Program-made: the position numbers and the translations under genes | The notes under the pieces: generated by a model | Database searches by the model: none | What the model saw: the letters and a program-made list of their open reading frames with translations, nothing else | What the model was told of the DNA's origin: nothing | In this document: positions 1 to 8,913 of the stretch, piece after piece | Layout of the letters: every line of letters starts with the position of its first letter | Numbering within the stretch: the first letter of the stretch is position 1 | DNA from: Pseudomonas triticicola | GTDB lineage: Bacteria; Pseudomonadota; Gammaproteobacteria; Pseudomonadales; Pseudomonadaceae | NCBI RefSeq assembly: GCF_019145375.1 | Contig: NZ_JAHSTX010000001.1 | Span: 1,401,001-1,465,000 of the forward strand | Length of the DNA: 64,000 bases | Direction of reading: 5' to 3'

Positions 1-592
1 CAGCAGCGGTCTGATCGACCGCGTGGCCAAGCGCCTGGGCCGTCGCCTTTACGAAGTGCCGGTCGGTTTCAAGTGGTTCGCCGACGGTCTGTTCGATGGC
101 TCGCTGGGTTTTGGCGGTGAAGAGAGCGCTGGCGCGTCGTTCCTGCGCAAGGACGGCGGCGTTTGGAGCACTGACAAGGACGGTCTGATTCCTGCCTTGC
201 TCGCCGCCGAAATGACCGCGCGCACCGGGCGCGATCCAAGCCAGGCCTACCGCGCGCTGACCGACGAACTTGGCGAGCCGTTCTCGGTACGTGTCGACGC
301 CAAGGCCAACCCTGAGCAGAAGGCACTGCTGAGCAAGCTGGCGCCGGAACAGGTCACCTCGACCGAGCTGGCAGGCGAGAAGATCCAGAGCATCCTCAGC
401 CATGCACCGGGCAACGATCAAGCCATTGGCGGTCTGAAAGTCATGACCGAGAACGGTTGGTTCGCCGCGCGTCCGTCGGGCACTGAGGACATCTACAAGA
501 TCTACGCCGAAAGCTTCCTCGGCGATGACCACCTCAAGCAACTGGTGGCCGAAGCGCAAACGTTGGTGGATGGCGCTATTTCCACTAAGTGA
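1..592 (+). CDS. pgm: Phosphoglucomutase, C-terminal part (5' end outside window)
   Basis: Partial gene; the first whole codon is at position 2 and 196 residues are visible. Pgm interconverts glucose-1-phosphate and glucose-6-phosphate in the cytoplasm. The sugar-binding loop [11 protein letters not shown] is present, as is the C-terminal phosphate-binding loop [15 protein letters not shown], which identifies the alpha-D-phosphohexomutase superfamily and specifically the glucose enzyme. The stop is TGA at 590-592, and a strong terminator follows at once, so this is the end of its transcript. The catalytic serine and metal-binding domains lie upstream of the window. Confidence 0.93.
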   Translation, partial: SSGLIDRVAKRLGRRLYEVPVGFKWFADGLFDGSLGFGGEESAGASFLRKDGGVWSTDKDGLIPALLAAEMTARTGRDPSQAYRALTDELGEPFSVRVDAKANPEQKALLSKLAPEQVTSTELAGEKIQSILSHAPGNDQAIGGLKVMTENGWFAARPSGTEDIYKIYAESFLGDDHLKQLVAEAQTLVDGAISTK

Positions 593-601
593 TGCGCACA
601 T

Positions 602-634
602 AAAAAAGGGCAACCGTAATGGTTGCCCTTTTTT
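602..634. terminator. Bidirectional rho-independent terminator
   Basis: Inverted repeat AAAAAAGGGCAACC / GGTTGCCCTTTTTT around the loop GTAAT. It carries A/T tracts on both sides, so it can serve pgm on the plus strand and the convergent pirin gene on the minus strand. Confidence 0.9.
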
Positions 635-646
635 ATTGCCTGCAGA

Positions 647-1342
647 TCAAGCCAGGTCGACCAGTACGATCTCGCTGTCCTCGATCGCCGTGACCGTCAG
701 CACTTGCTCGTGGGCCACCGCCACGCCGTCACGCGCTTGGGCACGCAAGCCATTGACCTCGATCACGCCGGTGGCCGGCACCAGATAGGCGCGACGCCCT
801 TCATCCAGTCGGTATTCAGCGGTTTCACCGGCCTTGATGTTCGCCGCCACCAGACGTGCATTGGCGCGAATGTGCAGGCTCTCATCGTCGCCGTCCTTGC
901 CGCTGGCCAATGTCACAAAACCCTCGCGCTCGCCTTTGGGAAACGGCTTGGCTCCCCACGAGGGCGGCGCACCGGTTTCGGTCGGCAGAATCCAGATCTG
1001 GAAGATCTTGGTTTCCTTGTCTTCCAGGTTGTACTCGCTGTGAGCGATGCCGGTGCCGGCGCTCATCACTTGTACGTCGCCAGCTTCGGTGCGGCCCTTG
1101 TTGCCGAGGTTGTCCTGGTGCGTGATGGCACCTTCCCGCACGTAAGTGATGATTTCCATGTCGCGGTGCGGATGCTGCGGGAAACCGGTGCCTGCGGCGA
1201 TGATGTCGTCGTTCCACACGCGCAAGTTGCCCCAGCTCATCCGCTGCGGATCGTAGTATTCGGCAAAGGAAAAGTGGTGATGCGCGTCCAGCCAGCCATG
1301 ATGGGCGCCGCCCAGCGAGCTGAAGGGTCTGAGTTCAAGCAT
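647..1342 (-). CDS. Pirin family protein (quercetin 2,3-dioxygenase-like, YhhW type)
   Basis: 231 residues, the usual length for bacterial pirins. The N-terminal cupin carries the metal-ligand pattern HPHRDMEIITYV followed by the segment GTGIAHSEYN, matching the His/His/Glu/His iron site of YhhW-type pirins. The C-terminal cupin half is degenerate, as is normal. Some relatives oxidise quercetin in vitro; the physiological role is usually unknown. The gene is monocistronic, convergent with pgm across a shared terminator and divergent from the helicase gene at 1600, leaving about 257 bp between the two starts for both promoters. The family call is firm; the substrate is not. Confidence 0.88.
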   Translation of the reverse strand: MLELRPFSSLGGAHHGWLDAHHHFSFAEYYDPQRMSWGNLRVWNDDIIAAGTGFPQHPHRDMEIITYVREGAITHQDNLGNKGRTEAGDVQVMSAGTGIAHSEYNLEDKETKIFQIWILPTETGAPPSWGAKPFPKGEREGFVTLASGKDGDDESLHIRANARLVAANIKAGETAEYRLDEGRRAYLVPATGVIEVNGLRAQARDGVAVAHEQVLTVTAIEDSEIVLVDLA

Positions 1343-1599
1343 GATCGTCTCCTGATAAGGGTCGTCAGGGGGTGGGCCCCGTGGTTGATGACGACGATCA
1401 TCTATCAGGCAATCATCGATAAAAAGCGCAAAAACTGCTGCATCATGATCAAGTTATTAGATGGGAAGGCGCTACGAAATCATCGCATCCGACTTTCAAT
1501 TCGTCGCCTAAACCGATGACCTGTAAGCATTTCGCTAGAACTGAGAAGCAAATGCAGACACCATAGCCGCCACAGCCTCACACCCTGGAGTCCGTCAGC

Positions 1600-4074
1600 G
1601 TGACGCAACACACCCCCGATCTTCCCCCTGAACTTCGTCCACTGGCCGAGATGCCCTGGTTCAAACGTCTGGCCGCGCGATTCTTTGGTCACGGGTTGAC
1701 CAAGCTGCGCGCCCAGCACCGGGCGTCGTGGCTGCACGGGCAAGCCGACGGATTTCGCAGTGGCCACACCGCTGGTGTCGAATACGGTTTCAAGGAGGGC
1801 AAGCTTGAGGGTTTCGAGGAAGGCCGGCAGGTGCTGCTGATTCGCGACAGCCGCAACACCGAGCATCGGCCGCCCAGCGTCGATAACCACCTGTTCGATG
1901 ACTGGCGCCTGCCGCTGACGGCGGAACTGAAGAAACGCATCAAGGCTGACGTTGCCCGTTTGCTCCCGCGCCACGCCCAGCCCAGCGCTGCACAGTGGAA
2001 AATGATCTTCAGCGATACGCCGTCCACCTCGGTGGTGGCCGGTGCCGGCGCAGGTAAGTCGACTACGTTGGTGCTGCGCATTCTGTTGCTCAGCCATTAT
2101 CTGGGTTTTGAGCTGGATTCGATGACCGTGGTGACCTTCACCCGCGAATCGCGAAAGGACTTCATCAACAAACTGATCGAAATCTTCACGCTGTGGGGGC
2201 AGCCGCTGAACCTCAAGCAGGCCCGCGAGCTGGTCAGAACCTTCCACTCACGCATCTTGCCGATGGTCCGCAGCCTGCCGGGTTTCGAGCGTTTGCAGGC
2301 CTTCGAGAACCTCAGCGATCGCCCGCAAAGCGGCGCAGAGGAGGTCGACAGCAATCCGTTTGACCTGCGTATCAATGACGCGCAGCGCCAGCAACTTAAT
2401 GCTTGTTATCACCGCCTGTTCAACGACGATGAGCGTTTCCGCCAGTTGATCCAGCCGCTGTCCCGTGCCGGATTACAGTTGAAGGAACTGGAACGCGATC
2501 ACCCCGATGTGCAGAAACGCATGGCGGTCACCGAACTGGCGGCCAAGCGCGATGAAGAGCTCTGCGATGTGATTGAGGATCTGTGGTTTCGCGCAGGGGC
2601 GTGGCCGATCAAAGGCATCGAACCGAATCGGCAGGCCTTCGAAATCAATGGTTCGAAGTTCCACGTTCATGGCTATATTCCCAGTCTCGATGCCTGGGTG
2701 GTGCTCGGCTTTGATCCCAGGGAAAACGCCCAGCTGACCCGACCCAACGCCAAGCTGAGTGTCCGTGCAGAGTGGGCGGTCAAGCGCACCCTGTTTCAAG
2801 CTTTCTGTCGTAAGCCATTGATATGGCTGGATAGTTACGAGTCATCCAGGCGCGTTCTTGCGACGTTGGCCGGAGATGCCAGCGCCGGTCCCGGATTTGA
2901 TTACAAGGTCAAGGGCGAGCTGGCATCCGCGCCATTGCTCGATTGTTTCGTCGGCGCAGCGGGCTTTATCGAAAACCTCGGCCTGGATGTACCGGACGCG
3001 GTCAGTCGGATGAGCTTCGCCAAGGACGATCCTGATCGCTTTTTCTTTGAGGCCCTAAGCCTGTTCTGGCGGGCATTTGAAGATCACTTGCTGGATCAGA
3101 AACCGCCAGTGATGACCTACAACCGCATGTTTGCGCTGTTCAGCGAGCACTCGCCGGAAAACCTCAAGCTGCTCAGCGATGAACTGCTGCGACCCATGGC
3201 GCATCTGATGATCGATGAATTCCAGGACGTTTCGCCGCAAATCGTTTCGTGGATTCGTGCCAGCCTCAATGAAATTCGCAGCCGCGGCCCGGCCATGCAC
3301 GTCGGGCGCGGGGCACAGCGTTCGTCGCTGTTGTGTGTCGGCGATGACTGGCAATCGATTTACGGCTGGCGCGGCAGTTCGCCGAGCTACTTCATGGAGT
3401 TCAACAAGGAATTCCCCTCGCCGAGCACAACGCGGGTCATGCTCAGCGACAACTACCGCAGCCATCAGCACATCATTGATGCCGCCGAACACATTGTTCG
3501 TGCAGCGCCAGCGATCGCGGGCAAGAAGGCCAAGGCCAGTGGTGAGTCCAAGCCGCTGCACCCGGTGAATGTGCTTGAGCGTGATGATGAAGGGCTCGGT
3601 CAGCGCCTCGCCGAACATTATCGACGGGGCGATTCAATCTTGATGCTCTATCGAAAAAGCAGCGATAAGTTATTGATTGAACAGCATATTCAGCCTGTAC
3701 TTAATGTCGATTCGAGCTTGCCTTACGATGCGCGGCGGCTGAAACAACTGACCTATCACAGCGCCAAAGGCTTGCAGGCCGATGCGGTGTTTCTGCTGGG
3801 CGACTGCCAGCATCTGACCAGCTCGCCGTACAAGAATCAGGTCTATCGCATGGCTGGACTCGGCAAAACCGGCGACAGCGAGCCATATGACAGTGCGCAA
3901 AAGGATGAAATCCTTCGCCTCGCCTACGTTGGCATCACCCGAGCCGTCAGCCATTGCTACTGGTACGTCGAACCGCAGGAAACCCAAGCGGTGAACATGC
4001 CGCGAGCTTCGGATCGGGTTGCCAAGGGCAAGCCATTCTTTGTCGATCATCGAAACGAAAAGGCCAGCGCCTGA
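1600..4074 (+). CDS. UvrD/HelD-like superfamily 1 DNA helicase
   Basis: 824 residues. The GTG start at 1600 is chosen because GGAG lies 9 nt upstream. Helicase motif I is at residues 148-155 (GAGAGKST), motif II is IDEFQD at about 538-543, motif III is GDDWQSIYGWRG and motif VI is YVGITRA near the C-terminus, so the protein should be an active ATP-dependent DNA translocase. About 145 residues precede the Walker A; they include a stretch rich in charged residues and glycine (FRSGHTAGVEYGFKEGKLEG) that I do not recognise. The segment between motifs I and II is long (about 380 residues). The layout is closer to helicase IV (HelD) than to UvrD or Rep. Codon use looks somewhat more AT-rich than in neighbours. 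It stands alone with its own terminator. Confidence 0.82.
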   Translation: MTQHTPDLPPELRPLAEMPWFKRLAARFFGHGLTKLRAQHRASWLHGQADGFRSGHTAGVEYGFKEGKLEGFEEGRQVLLIRDSRNTEHRPPSVDNHLFDDWRLPLTAELKKRIKADVARLLPRHAQPSAAQWKMIFSDTPSTSVVAGAGAGKSTTLVLRILLLSHYLGFELDSMTVVTFTRESRKDFINKLIEIFTLWGQPLNLKQARELVRTFHSRILPMVRSLPGFERLQAFENLSDRPQSGAEEVDSNPFDLRINDAQRQQLNACYHRLFNDDERFRQLIQPLSRAGLQLKELERDHPDVQKRMAVTELAAKRDEELCDVIEDLWFRAGAWPIKGIEPNRQAFEINGSKFHVHGYIPSLDAWVVLGFDPRENAQLTRPNAKLSVRAEWAVKRTLFQAFCRKPLIWLDSYESSRRVLATLAGDASAGPGFDYKVKGELASAPLLDCFVGAAGFIENLGLDVPDAVSRMSFAKDDPDRFFFEALSLFWRAFEDHLLDQKPPVMTYNRMFALFSEHSPENLKLLSDELLRPMAHLMIDEFQDVSPQIVSWIRASLNEIRSRGPAMHVGRGAQRSSLLCVGDDWQSIYGWRGSSPSYFMEFNKEFPSPSTTRVMLSDNYRSHQHIIDAAEHIVRAAPAIAGKKAKASGESKPLHPVNVLERDDEGLGQRLAEHYRRGDSILMLYRKSSDKLLIEQHIQPVLNVDSSLPYDARRLKQLTYHSAKGLQADAVFLLGDCQHLTSSPYKNQVYRMAGLGKTGDSEPYDSAQKDEILRLAYVGITRAVSHCYWYVEPQETQAVNMPRASDRVAKGKPFFVDHRNEKASA

Positions 4075-4080
4075 GCAACA

Positions 4081-4112
4081 AAAAGCCCGCATCGCTGCGG
4101 GCTTTTTCTTTT
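4081..4112. terminator. Rho-independent terminator after the helicase gene
   Basis: Stem AGCCCGC / GCGGGCT (4084-4090 with 4097-4103) flanked by an A-tract and TTTTTCTTTT. It lies between convergent genes and probably works in both directions. Confidence 0.88.
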
Positions 4113-4123
4113 AAATCAGTTGG

Positions 4124-4417
4124 TTATGCGTAGTTCTTCAGAGATTCCGGAGGAGTAAAAGCCTCCAGCTCATCCTCGATGGCTTCGATGATTCGCTCGA
4201 CATCCGCCGCATTCATCACCGTCGCACAGGGAATACCGGCGATGGCAATCATGGTTTCGCCGCTGGCACGGTCGAACAGACGGGCGATCATGCTGCCCGG
4301 CGCATCCATCGTCGCCTCGAAGCCCATTGGATGAAAATGCCAGCGCATCAGCTGGCAGGCGTTGGGAAAAGTGACTTTGCTGAACCCTTTATTCATGGTG
4401 TTGCCCGCCTGCTTCAT
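4124..4417 (-). CDS. Small DUF1652-like protein
   Basis: 97 residues from the ATG at 4417, preferred because AAAGGAAG lies about 7 nt upstream on the coding strand; an in-frame ATG at 4438 lacks a convincing ribosome site. The pattern (short N-terminus, FHPMGFEATMDAPGSMIARLFD, then a C-terminal helix of acidic and hydrophobic residues) resembles the small DUF1652 proteins common in Pseudomonas, which have no known function. There is no signal peptide or membrane segment. It ends against the helicase terminator and is divergent from the AraC gene at 4662. Confidence 0.6.
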   Translation of the reverse strand: MKQAGNTMNKGFSKVTFPNACQLMRWHFHPMGFEATMDAPGSMIARLFDRASGETMIAIAGIPCATVMNAADVERIIEAIEDELEAFTPPESLKNYA

Positions 4418-4661
4418 CGAGCGCTTCCTTTTGCTCATGTTAGGTGGGAAGAGCCTTCATTGGCTCAACCAGTGCTTGAGCTTTAAAAGTAGCATCCGTG
4501 TGTGAAAAAACTGTGAGTTTTTTCAGTCCGTTTAGCGATTGATTCGCATTTTTTGATGTAAGTCACTGGCTCGTCGATTATCGCCAAAACGCCACCATGG
4601 ATTTTTCATTGAAGCGGCAGAGGAAGTTGGGCAAGCTCGGTTCTTTTTCGCCGAGCCGCTT

Positions 4662-5477
4662 ATGCACGCTGATGACGACGGCCCAGAACAGACCCAGGCC
4701 ACGGCTGCCACGGTCATGCGCTATCACCTGAGCTGGAAGCACCGGGATCTGGACAGCGTGATGGCGCTTTATCACGCCGATATCCAGTACAACGATTTCT
4801 TTCAGAACCGCGTGCTTGGTCTGGATGAGTTACGCGAATACGTGCGGGTGAGCATGCCGCGAGAATCCGACGAACTGCTCGAACATTGCGACCGCATTCG
4901 GGTGGACGGCAACACCGCGTTCATTCAGTACGAGGTGACCCTGCGCGGCGGCGATGGCCTGGTGTCGTTCCGCTCCAGCGAAGCGATCACGGTCAAGGAC
5001 GGCTTGATCTGGCGTGTCAATGAATATGCCTCGCTGGTGCGTACCCAGGCCGACGGTAGCGCGACGCCGAGCCAGCGCCCGGCGGTCAGTCGTCTCGGTC
5101 TGTCACCGCGGCAACTGAGTTTCATGGCTGAAGACCTGCAGCAGTATTTCGAAAAGCAGCAACCTTATCTGGATCCTGAGCTTGACCTGCAACGGGTGGC
5201 GAAGGAGTGCGGCTACAGCCGCAATCAGATTTCCTATCTGCTAAACCAAGTGCTGGGGCAGAGCTTCTATCGCTACGTCAATCAGGCGCGCCTGCAACAT
5301 TTGCTGCGCACGCTGGACCGCGCCACGCCACCGTTGCGCGTCGACGAGCTGGCCTTTGCCGCAGGCTTCAACTCGCTATCGGCATTCTATAAATGCTTTC
5401 GCGAGCACACCGGCCAGTCGCCCAAGGCCTATGCCAAACAAATTTCTCTGCGGGCACGCGCGCAAGACATCCACTGA
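4662..5477 (+). CDS. AraC-family regulator with N-terminal NTF2/SnoaL-like domain
   Basis: 271 residues. Residues about 10-125 look like an NTF2/SnoaL-like alpha+beta barrel (RYHLSWKHRDLDSVMALYH, then a beta-rich stretch ending IWRVNEYASLV), a fold that binds small molecules. Residues about 150-265 form a two-helix-turn-helix AraC/XylS DNA-binding domain (LQRVAKECGYSRNQISYLLN, then LAFAAGFNSLSAFYKCFREHTGQSPKAY). The start has no clear Shine-Dalgarno, but I found no upstream in-frame start. It is followed after about 50 bp by the co-oriented oxidase, cupin and binding-protein genes, so it is the likely local regulator. The effector is unknown; an amine or its oxidation product is an inference from context. 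Confidence 0.82.
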   Translation: MHADDDGPEQTQATAATVMRYHLSWKHRDLDSVMALYHADIQYNDFFQNRVLGLDELREYVRVSMPRESDELLEHCDRIRVDGNTAFIQYEVTLRGGDGLVSFRSSEAITVKDGLIWRVNEYASLVRTQADGSATPSQRPAVSRLGLSPRQLSFMAEDLQQYFEKQQPYLDPELDLQRVAKECGYSRNQISYLLNQVLGQSFYRYVNQARLQHLLRTLDRATPPLRVDELAFAAGFNSLSAFYKCFREHTGQSPKAYAKQISLRARAQDIH

Positions 5478-5529
5478 AGGCAGCCACTAGGATCGACGCC
5501 ATCGAAGGTTTTCAGTGGCGGAGTCTGGC

Positions 5530-6936
5530 ATGTCGGCGTGGCGCACGATCAGTTTGTGGATGGATCAGCTCGATGAGCCGCTGCTGGCGCGACCTGCGTT
5601 GGAGCGGGACCTGGACGTCGACGTGGCGATCATCGGCGCCGGTTACACCGGTCTGTGGACGGCGTACTACCTGAAAAAACAGGCGCCCGGCCTGGATATC
5701 GCCATCATCGAGGCGCAAACCGCCGGATTCGGTGCGTCCGGGCGTAATGGCGGCTGGCTGATGGGCAACCTGCTCGGCGAGGATCGCCTGTTGGCCGGGA
5801 TGTCGCCAGAGCAGCGCCGCGCCTCATTCGACCTGCTGCACAGCATTCCCGATGAGGTAGAGATCGTCCTCGAACGCGAAGACATCGACTGCGATTACCG
5901 CAAGGGCGGGGTGCTTTACTGTGCTGCGCGCTATCCGGAACAGGAGACCGTCCTGCGCGAATACCTGAGCAAGCTGCACGCCCAAGGCCTGACCGACAAC
6001 GATTACCGCTGGCTCAGCCCCGAGCAACTGGCCCAACAGATCCGTGTGGCCAAGCCCTACGGCGGCATCTTCGCTCCCCATGTCGCGACCATTCACCCGG
6101 CGAAACTGGTCCGTGGCCTGGCGCGGACCGTGCAGAACATGGGCGTGAAGATTTACGAGAACAGCCCGGTCACCCACTGGCAATCCGGCAGTTTGCGCAC
6201 CGCCAAGGCCAGCGTGCGCAGCCGTTGGATCGTCCCGGCCGTGGAAGGCTATTCGGTGACGTTGCCGCCGCTGGGCCGTTATCAGTTGCCGGTGCAAAGT
6301 CTGATTGTCGCCACCGAGCCGCTGTCCGCTGCGACCTGGGACGAAATCGGCCTCAATCGCGGCCAGGCGTTCAGTGAATTCAGCCGCCAGGTCACCTATG
6401 GCCAGCGCAGTGCCGACAACCGCCTGATTTTCGGCGCCCGTGGCGGATATCAGTTCGCCGGCAAGCTGCGCCAAGACTTCAACCTCACACGCGATGAGGT
6501 CGAATTGCGCCGCTATCTGTTCGGTGAACTGTTCCCGCAACTGAAAAGCGTACAGATCACCCACGCCTGGGGCGGCAACCTTGGCATGTCGCGGCATTTC
6601 AAACCGCACATGCTCTGCGACCGCGCCAACGGCATCGCATTGTCTGGCGGTTATGGCGGCGAGGGCGTCGGTGCCAGCAATCTCGGCGGCCGGACCCTGG
6701 CCGATCTGATTCTTGAGCGCGACAGCGAGCTGACCCAGCAACCGTGGGTCCTGCCTGACGGTGGCATTCATGCGCTGCGTGCCTGGGAGCCAGAGCCATG
6801 CCGCTGGCTCGGCTACAACGCGATCATCAAAAGTTTCGTGCACGAAGACCAGACCCTGGCCAATCCCGCGACCGCGCCCTGGCGGCGCAAGCTCGCCAGC
6901 CGGGTCGCCGGGTTCATGGAAGGTTTCATGCACTGA
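5530..6936 (+). CDS. FAD-dependent amine oxidase of the DAO family (PuuB-like)
   Basis: 468 residues from the ATG at 5530, chosen over a GTG at 5515 because GGCGGAG sits 6-7 nt upstream. The dinucleotide fold VAIIGAGYTGLWTAYYL is near residue 37 and FGASGRNGGWLMGN follows, as in the glycine/D-amino acid oxidase and gamma-glutamylputrescine oxidase group; the C-terminal FAD motif GYGGEGVGASNLGGRTLADL is intact. These cytoplasmic flavoenzymes oxidise a primary or secondary amine, releasing aldehyde and peroxide. The downstream cupin and polyamine-type binding protein favour an amine substrate, which is inference. No puuA, puuC or puuD homologue is adjacent. Confidence 0.85.
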   Translation: MSAWRTISLWMDQLDEPLLARPALERDLDVDVAIIGAGYTGLWTAYYLKKQAPGLDIAIIEAQTAGFGASGRNGGWLMGNLLGEDRLLAGMSPEQRRASFDLLHSIPDEVEIVLEREDIDCDYRKGGVLYCAARYPEQETVLREYLSKLHAQGLTDNDYRWLSPEQLAQQIRVAKPYGGIFAPHVATIHPAKLVRGLARTVQNMGVKIYENSPVTHWQSGSLRTAKASVRSRWIVPAVEGYSVTLPPLGRYQLPVQSLIVATEPLSAATWDEIGLNRGQAFSEFSRQVTYGQRSADNRLIFGARGGYQFAGKLRQDFNLTRDEVELRRYLFGELFPQLKSVQITHAWGGNLGMSRHFKPHMLCDRANGIALSGGYGGEGVGASNLGGRTLADLILERDSELTQQPWVLPDGGIHALRAWEPEPCRWLGYNAIIKSFVHEDQTLANPATAPWRRKLASRVAGFMEGFMH

Positions 6937-6967
6937 ACGCCGTTTCCCTCAATAAACAGGTCACGCC

Positions 6968-7312
6968 ATGAGCATCACCCAATTCAAGAACACCGCCACG
7001 CTTGAGCTCGAAGAATCCAACCCGGTCGCCGTGCCCCTCGGCGAGCCCGTCGCCATTGCCTCGACCACCAGTGTCGAGCGCGACGACGGTGTCGAAACCG
7101 GCGTCTGGGAGTGCACGCCGGGGCGCTGGCGGCGGCAGATCACCGCGCAGGAGTTCTGCCATTTCATTTCCGGGCGCTGCACCTTCACCCCCGACGGTGG
7201 CGGCGAAACCCTGCACATACAAGGCGGCGACGCACTGATGTTGCCAGCCAACACGCTCGGGATCTGGGATGTCCAGGAAACCGTGCGCAAGAGCTACGTG
7301 CTGATTTTCTGA
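6968..7312 (+). CDS. Cupin-domain protein (DUF861/EutQ-like)
   Basis: 114 residues forming a single cupin. The visible motif is GVWECTPGRWRRQITAQEFCHFISGRCTFTPDGG, then GGDALMLPANTLGIWDVQETVRKSYV, characteristic of the small DUF861 group. It starts 31 bp after the oxidase stop with a weak AGG upstream, and about 55 bp before the binding protein, so it is probably co-transcribed. Proteins of this group often sit beside amine or ureide catabolic oxidases; their biochemical role is mostly unknown. Confidence 0.8.
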   Translation: MSITQFKNTATLELEESNPVAVPLGEPVAIASTTSVERDDGVETGVWECTPGRWRRQITAQEFCHFISGRCTFTPDGGGETLHIQGGDALMLPANTLGIWDVQETVRKSYVLIF

Positions 7313-7367
7313 TTGTTCGATCCTTTGATTGCCTGCCAACAAAAAAAGCCCATACAGGAATCGCCCC

Positions 7368-8453
7368 ATGATCCAGAAAACCCTCGCATTGGCGCCGCTG
7401 CTGCTGGCCGCTTCCGTCAGTCACGCGGCCGAGACGGTCAAGGTCTACAACTGGTCCGACTACATCGCCCCGGACACCACGAAGAATTTCCAGAAAGACA
7501 CGGGCATTGGCGTCACCTATGACGTCTACGACAGCAACGAAACCCTCGACGGCAAGTTGATGACCGGCAAGTCCGGTTACGACGTGGTTTTTCCGTCGAA
7601 CCACTTCATGGCGCGGCAGATTCAGGGTGGGGCGCTGAAGACACTCGACAAGAGTCAGTTGCCGAACTGGAAGAACCTCAACCCGGCGCTGCTCAAGGCC
7701 TTACAGACCAATGACCCGAACAACGAGCACGGCTTTCCGTACCTGTGGGGCAGCACCGGCATCGGCTACAACATCGCCAAGGTCAAAGCGGTATTGGGCG
7801 ACGATGCGCCGGTGGATTCCTGGGATCTGATCTTCAAGCCCGAGTACATGGAAAAATTGCAGAAGTGCGGCGTGGCGATCCTCGACAACGGCCCGGAACT
7901 GCTCCCGGCGGCGCTCAACTACCTGGGCCTGCCGCACCACAGCAAGAATCCCGAAGACTACAAGAAGGCCGAAGCGCTGCTGATGAAAGTGCGGCCCTAC
8001 GTCAGCTACTTCCATTCCTCCAAGTACACCAGTGATTTGGCCAACGGCGACATCTGCGTAGCAGTAGGCTTTTCCGGCGACATCCTGCAAGCGGAGAACC
8101 GCGCCAAGGAAGCGAAGAACGGCGTCGAGATCGGTTATGCGATTCCCAAGGAAGGCGCGGCGATCTGGTTCGATATGGTCGCCATGCCCGCCGACGCACC
8201 GGACGAAAAGGCCGGCTACGCCTTCATGAATTACCTGCTGCGCCCCGATGTCATGGCCGGCATCACCAATTACGTGCATTACGCCAATGGCAACGAACAA
8301 GCCGACAAACTGATCGACCCGGCGATCAAGAACGACACCAAGGTTTACCCGAGCCCGGAAATGATGGGCAAGCTGTTTGCGCTGGAAGCGATGCCGCTGA
8401 ATATCGACCGGATTCGTACGCGGGTGTGGAACAAGATTCGTACCGGTAGCTGA
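7368..8453 (+). CDS. Polyamine-type ABC transporter periplasmic binding protein (PotF/SpuD-like)
   Basis: 361 residues from the ATG at 7368, preceded by ACAGGAA. The signal peptide is about residues 1-20 (LALAPLLLAASVSHA, cleavage before AETVKVYNW). The mature N-terminus VYNWSDYIAPDT and the segment GKSGYDVVFPSNHFMARQI are hallmarks of PotF/PotD putrescine/spermidine-binding proteins. No permease or ATPase gene follows; the next features are a REPIN and aprX, so the protein must either use a transporter encoded elsewhere or act as a sensor. The ligand was not determined; putrescine or a related amine is the best guess from family and neighbours. Confidence 0.88.
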   Translation: MIQKTLALAPLLLAASVSHAAETVKVYNWSDYIAPDTTKNFQKDTGIGVTYDVYDSNETLDGKLMTGKSGYDVVFPSNHFMARQIQGGALKTLDKSQLPNWKNLNPALLKALQTNDPNNEHGFPYLWGSTGIGYNIAKVKAVLGDDAPVDSWDLIFKPEYMEKLQKCGVAILDNGPELLPAALNYLGLPHHSKNPEDYKKAEALLMKVRPYVSYFHSSKYTSDLANGDICVAVGFSGDILQAENRAKEAKNGVEIGYAIPKEGAAIWFDMVAMPADAPDEKAGYAFMNYLLRPDVMAGITNYVHYANGNEQADKLIDPAIKNDTKVYPSPEMMGKLFALEAMPLNIDRIRTRVWNKIRTGS

Positions 8454-8478
8454 GTTTCAGGCCAGTATACAAGACTCC

Positions 8479-8567
8479 TGTGGGAGCGAGCCTGCTCGCG
8501 AAGCGGTTTGTCATTCGACACTTATGTTGAGTGGCTTGGCGTCTTCGCGAGCAGGCTCGCTCCCACA
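8479..8567. repeat. REPIN (two inverted REP sequences)
   Basis: TGTGGGAGCGAGCCTGCTCG at the left and its inverse at the right, separated by about 40 bp of unrelated sequence. It lies just behind the binding-protein gene. Confidence 0.9.
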
Positions 8568-8913
8568 TTCGTTATTCGATGGATCAGAATAGTTGATATC
8601 AAAGCACTGGCACCGCTGACTGAAAGTGTGACTCGCCCAACAAATCCAAACTTACCGATATTTAATATTTAAATAGAAAATCGTCAGACAATTTCCACCC
8701 TCATCGCAACTAAAAACAATCTTTTCTCCCCGCACGCTTTGTTTACGGCAGTTTCCTGATACCACCAAATTGGATCGCAAAAAAACTCTTTACGACGGAT
8801 TTCCAATTGTGTCAGGTTCGTTACGCCTTCATTGGGCGAGTGATAGGACGATCTCGCCAAAGATCGTCCTGTCGGACAAAAACTGTTCCATTGCTAAACA
8901 AGGAAGTGTGTTT
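8568..8913 (+). promoter_or_regulatory. Upstream region of aprX with a 5' hairpin
   Basis: About 345 bp without a convincing gene. The first half is AT-rich (for example ATATTTAATATTTAAATAG near 8660) and probably holds the aprX promoter, which I could not place exactly. A 9-bp perfect inverted repeat AGGACGATC / GATCGTCCT at 8845-8870 lies in the presumed leader, about 45 bp before the start codon, and has no U-tract. Confidence 0.5.
8898..8907 (+). promoter_or_regulatory. RsmA/RsmE-type binding site over the aprX ribosome-binding site
   Basis: ACAAGGAAGT matches the known consensus (A/U)CANGGANG(U/A) at every position, and its GGA is the Shine-Dalgarno of aprX, whose ATG is at 8914. The exoprotease of fluorescent pseudomonads is known to be under GacS/GacA-RsmA control; occupancy here is inferred. 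Confidence 0.65.
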
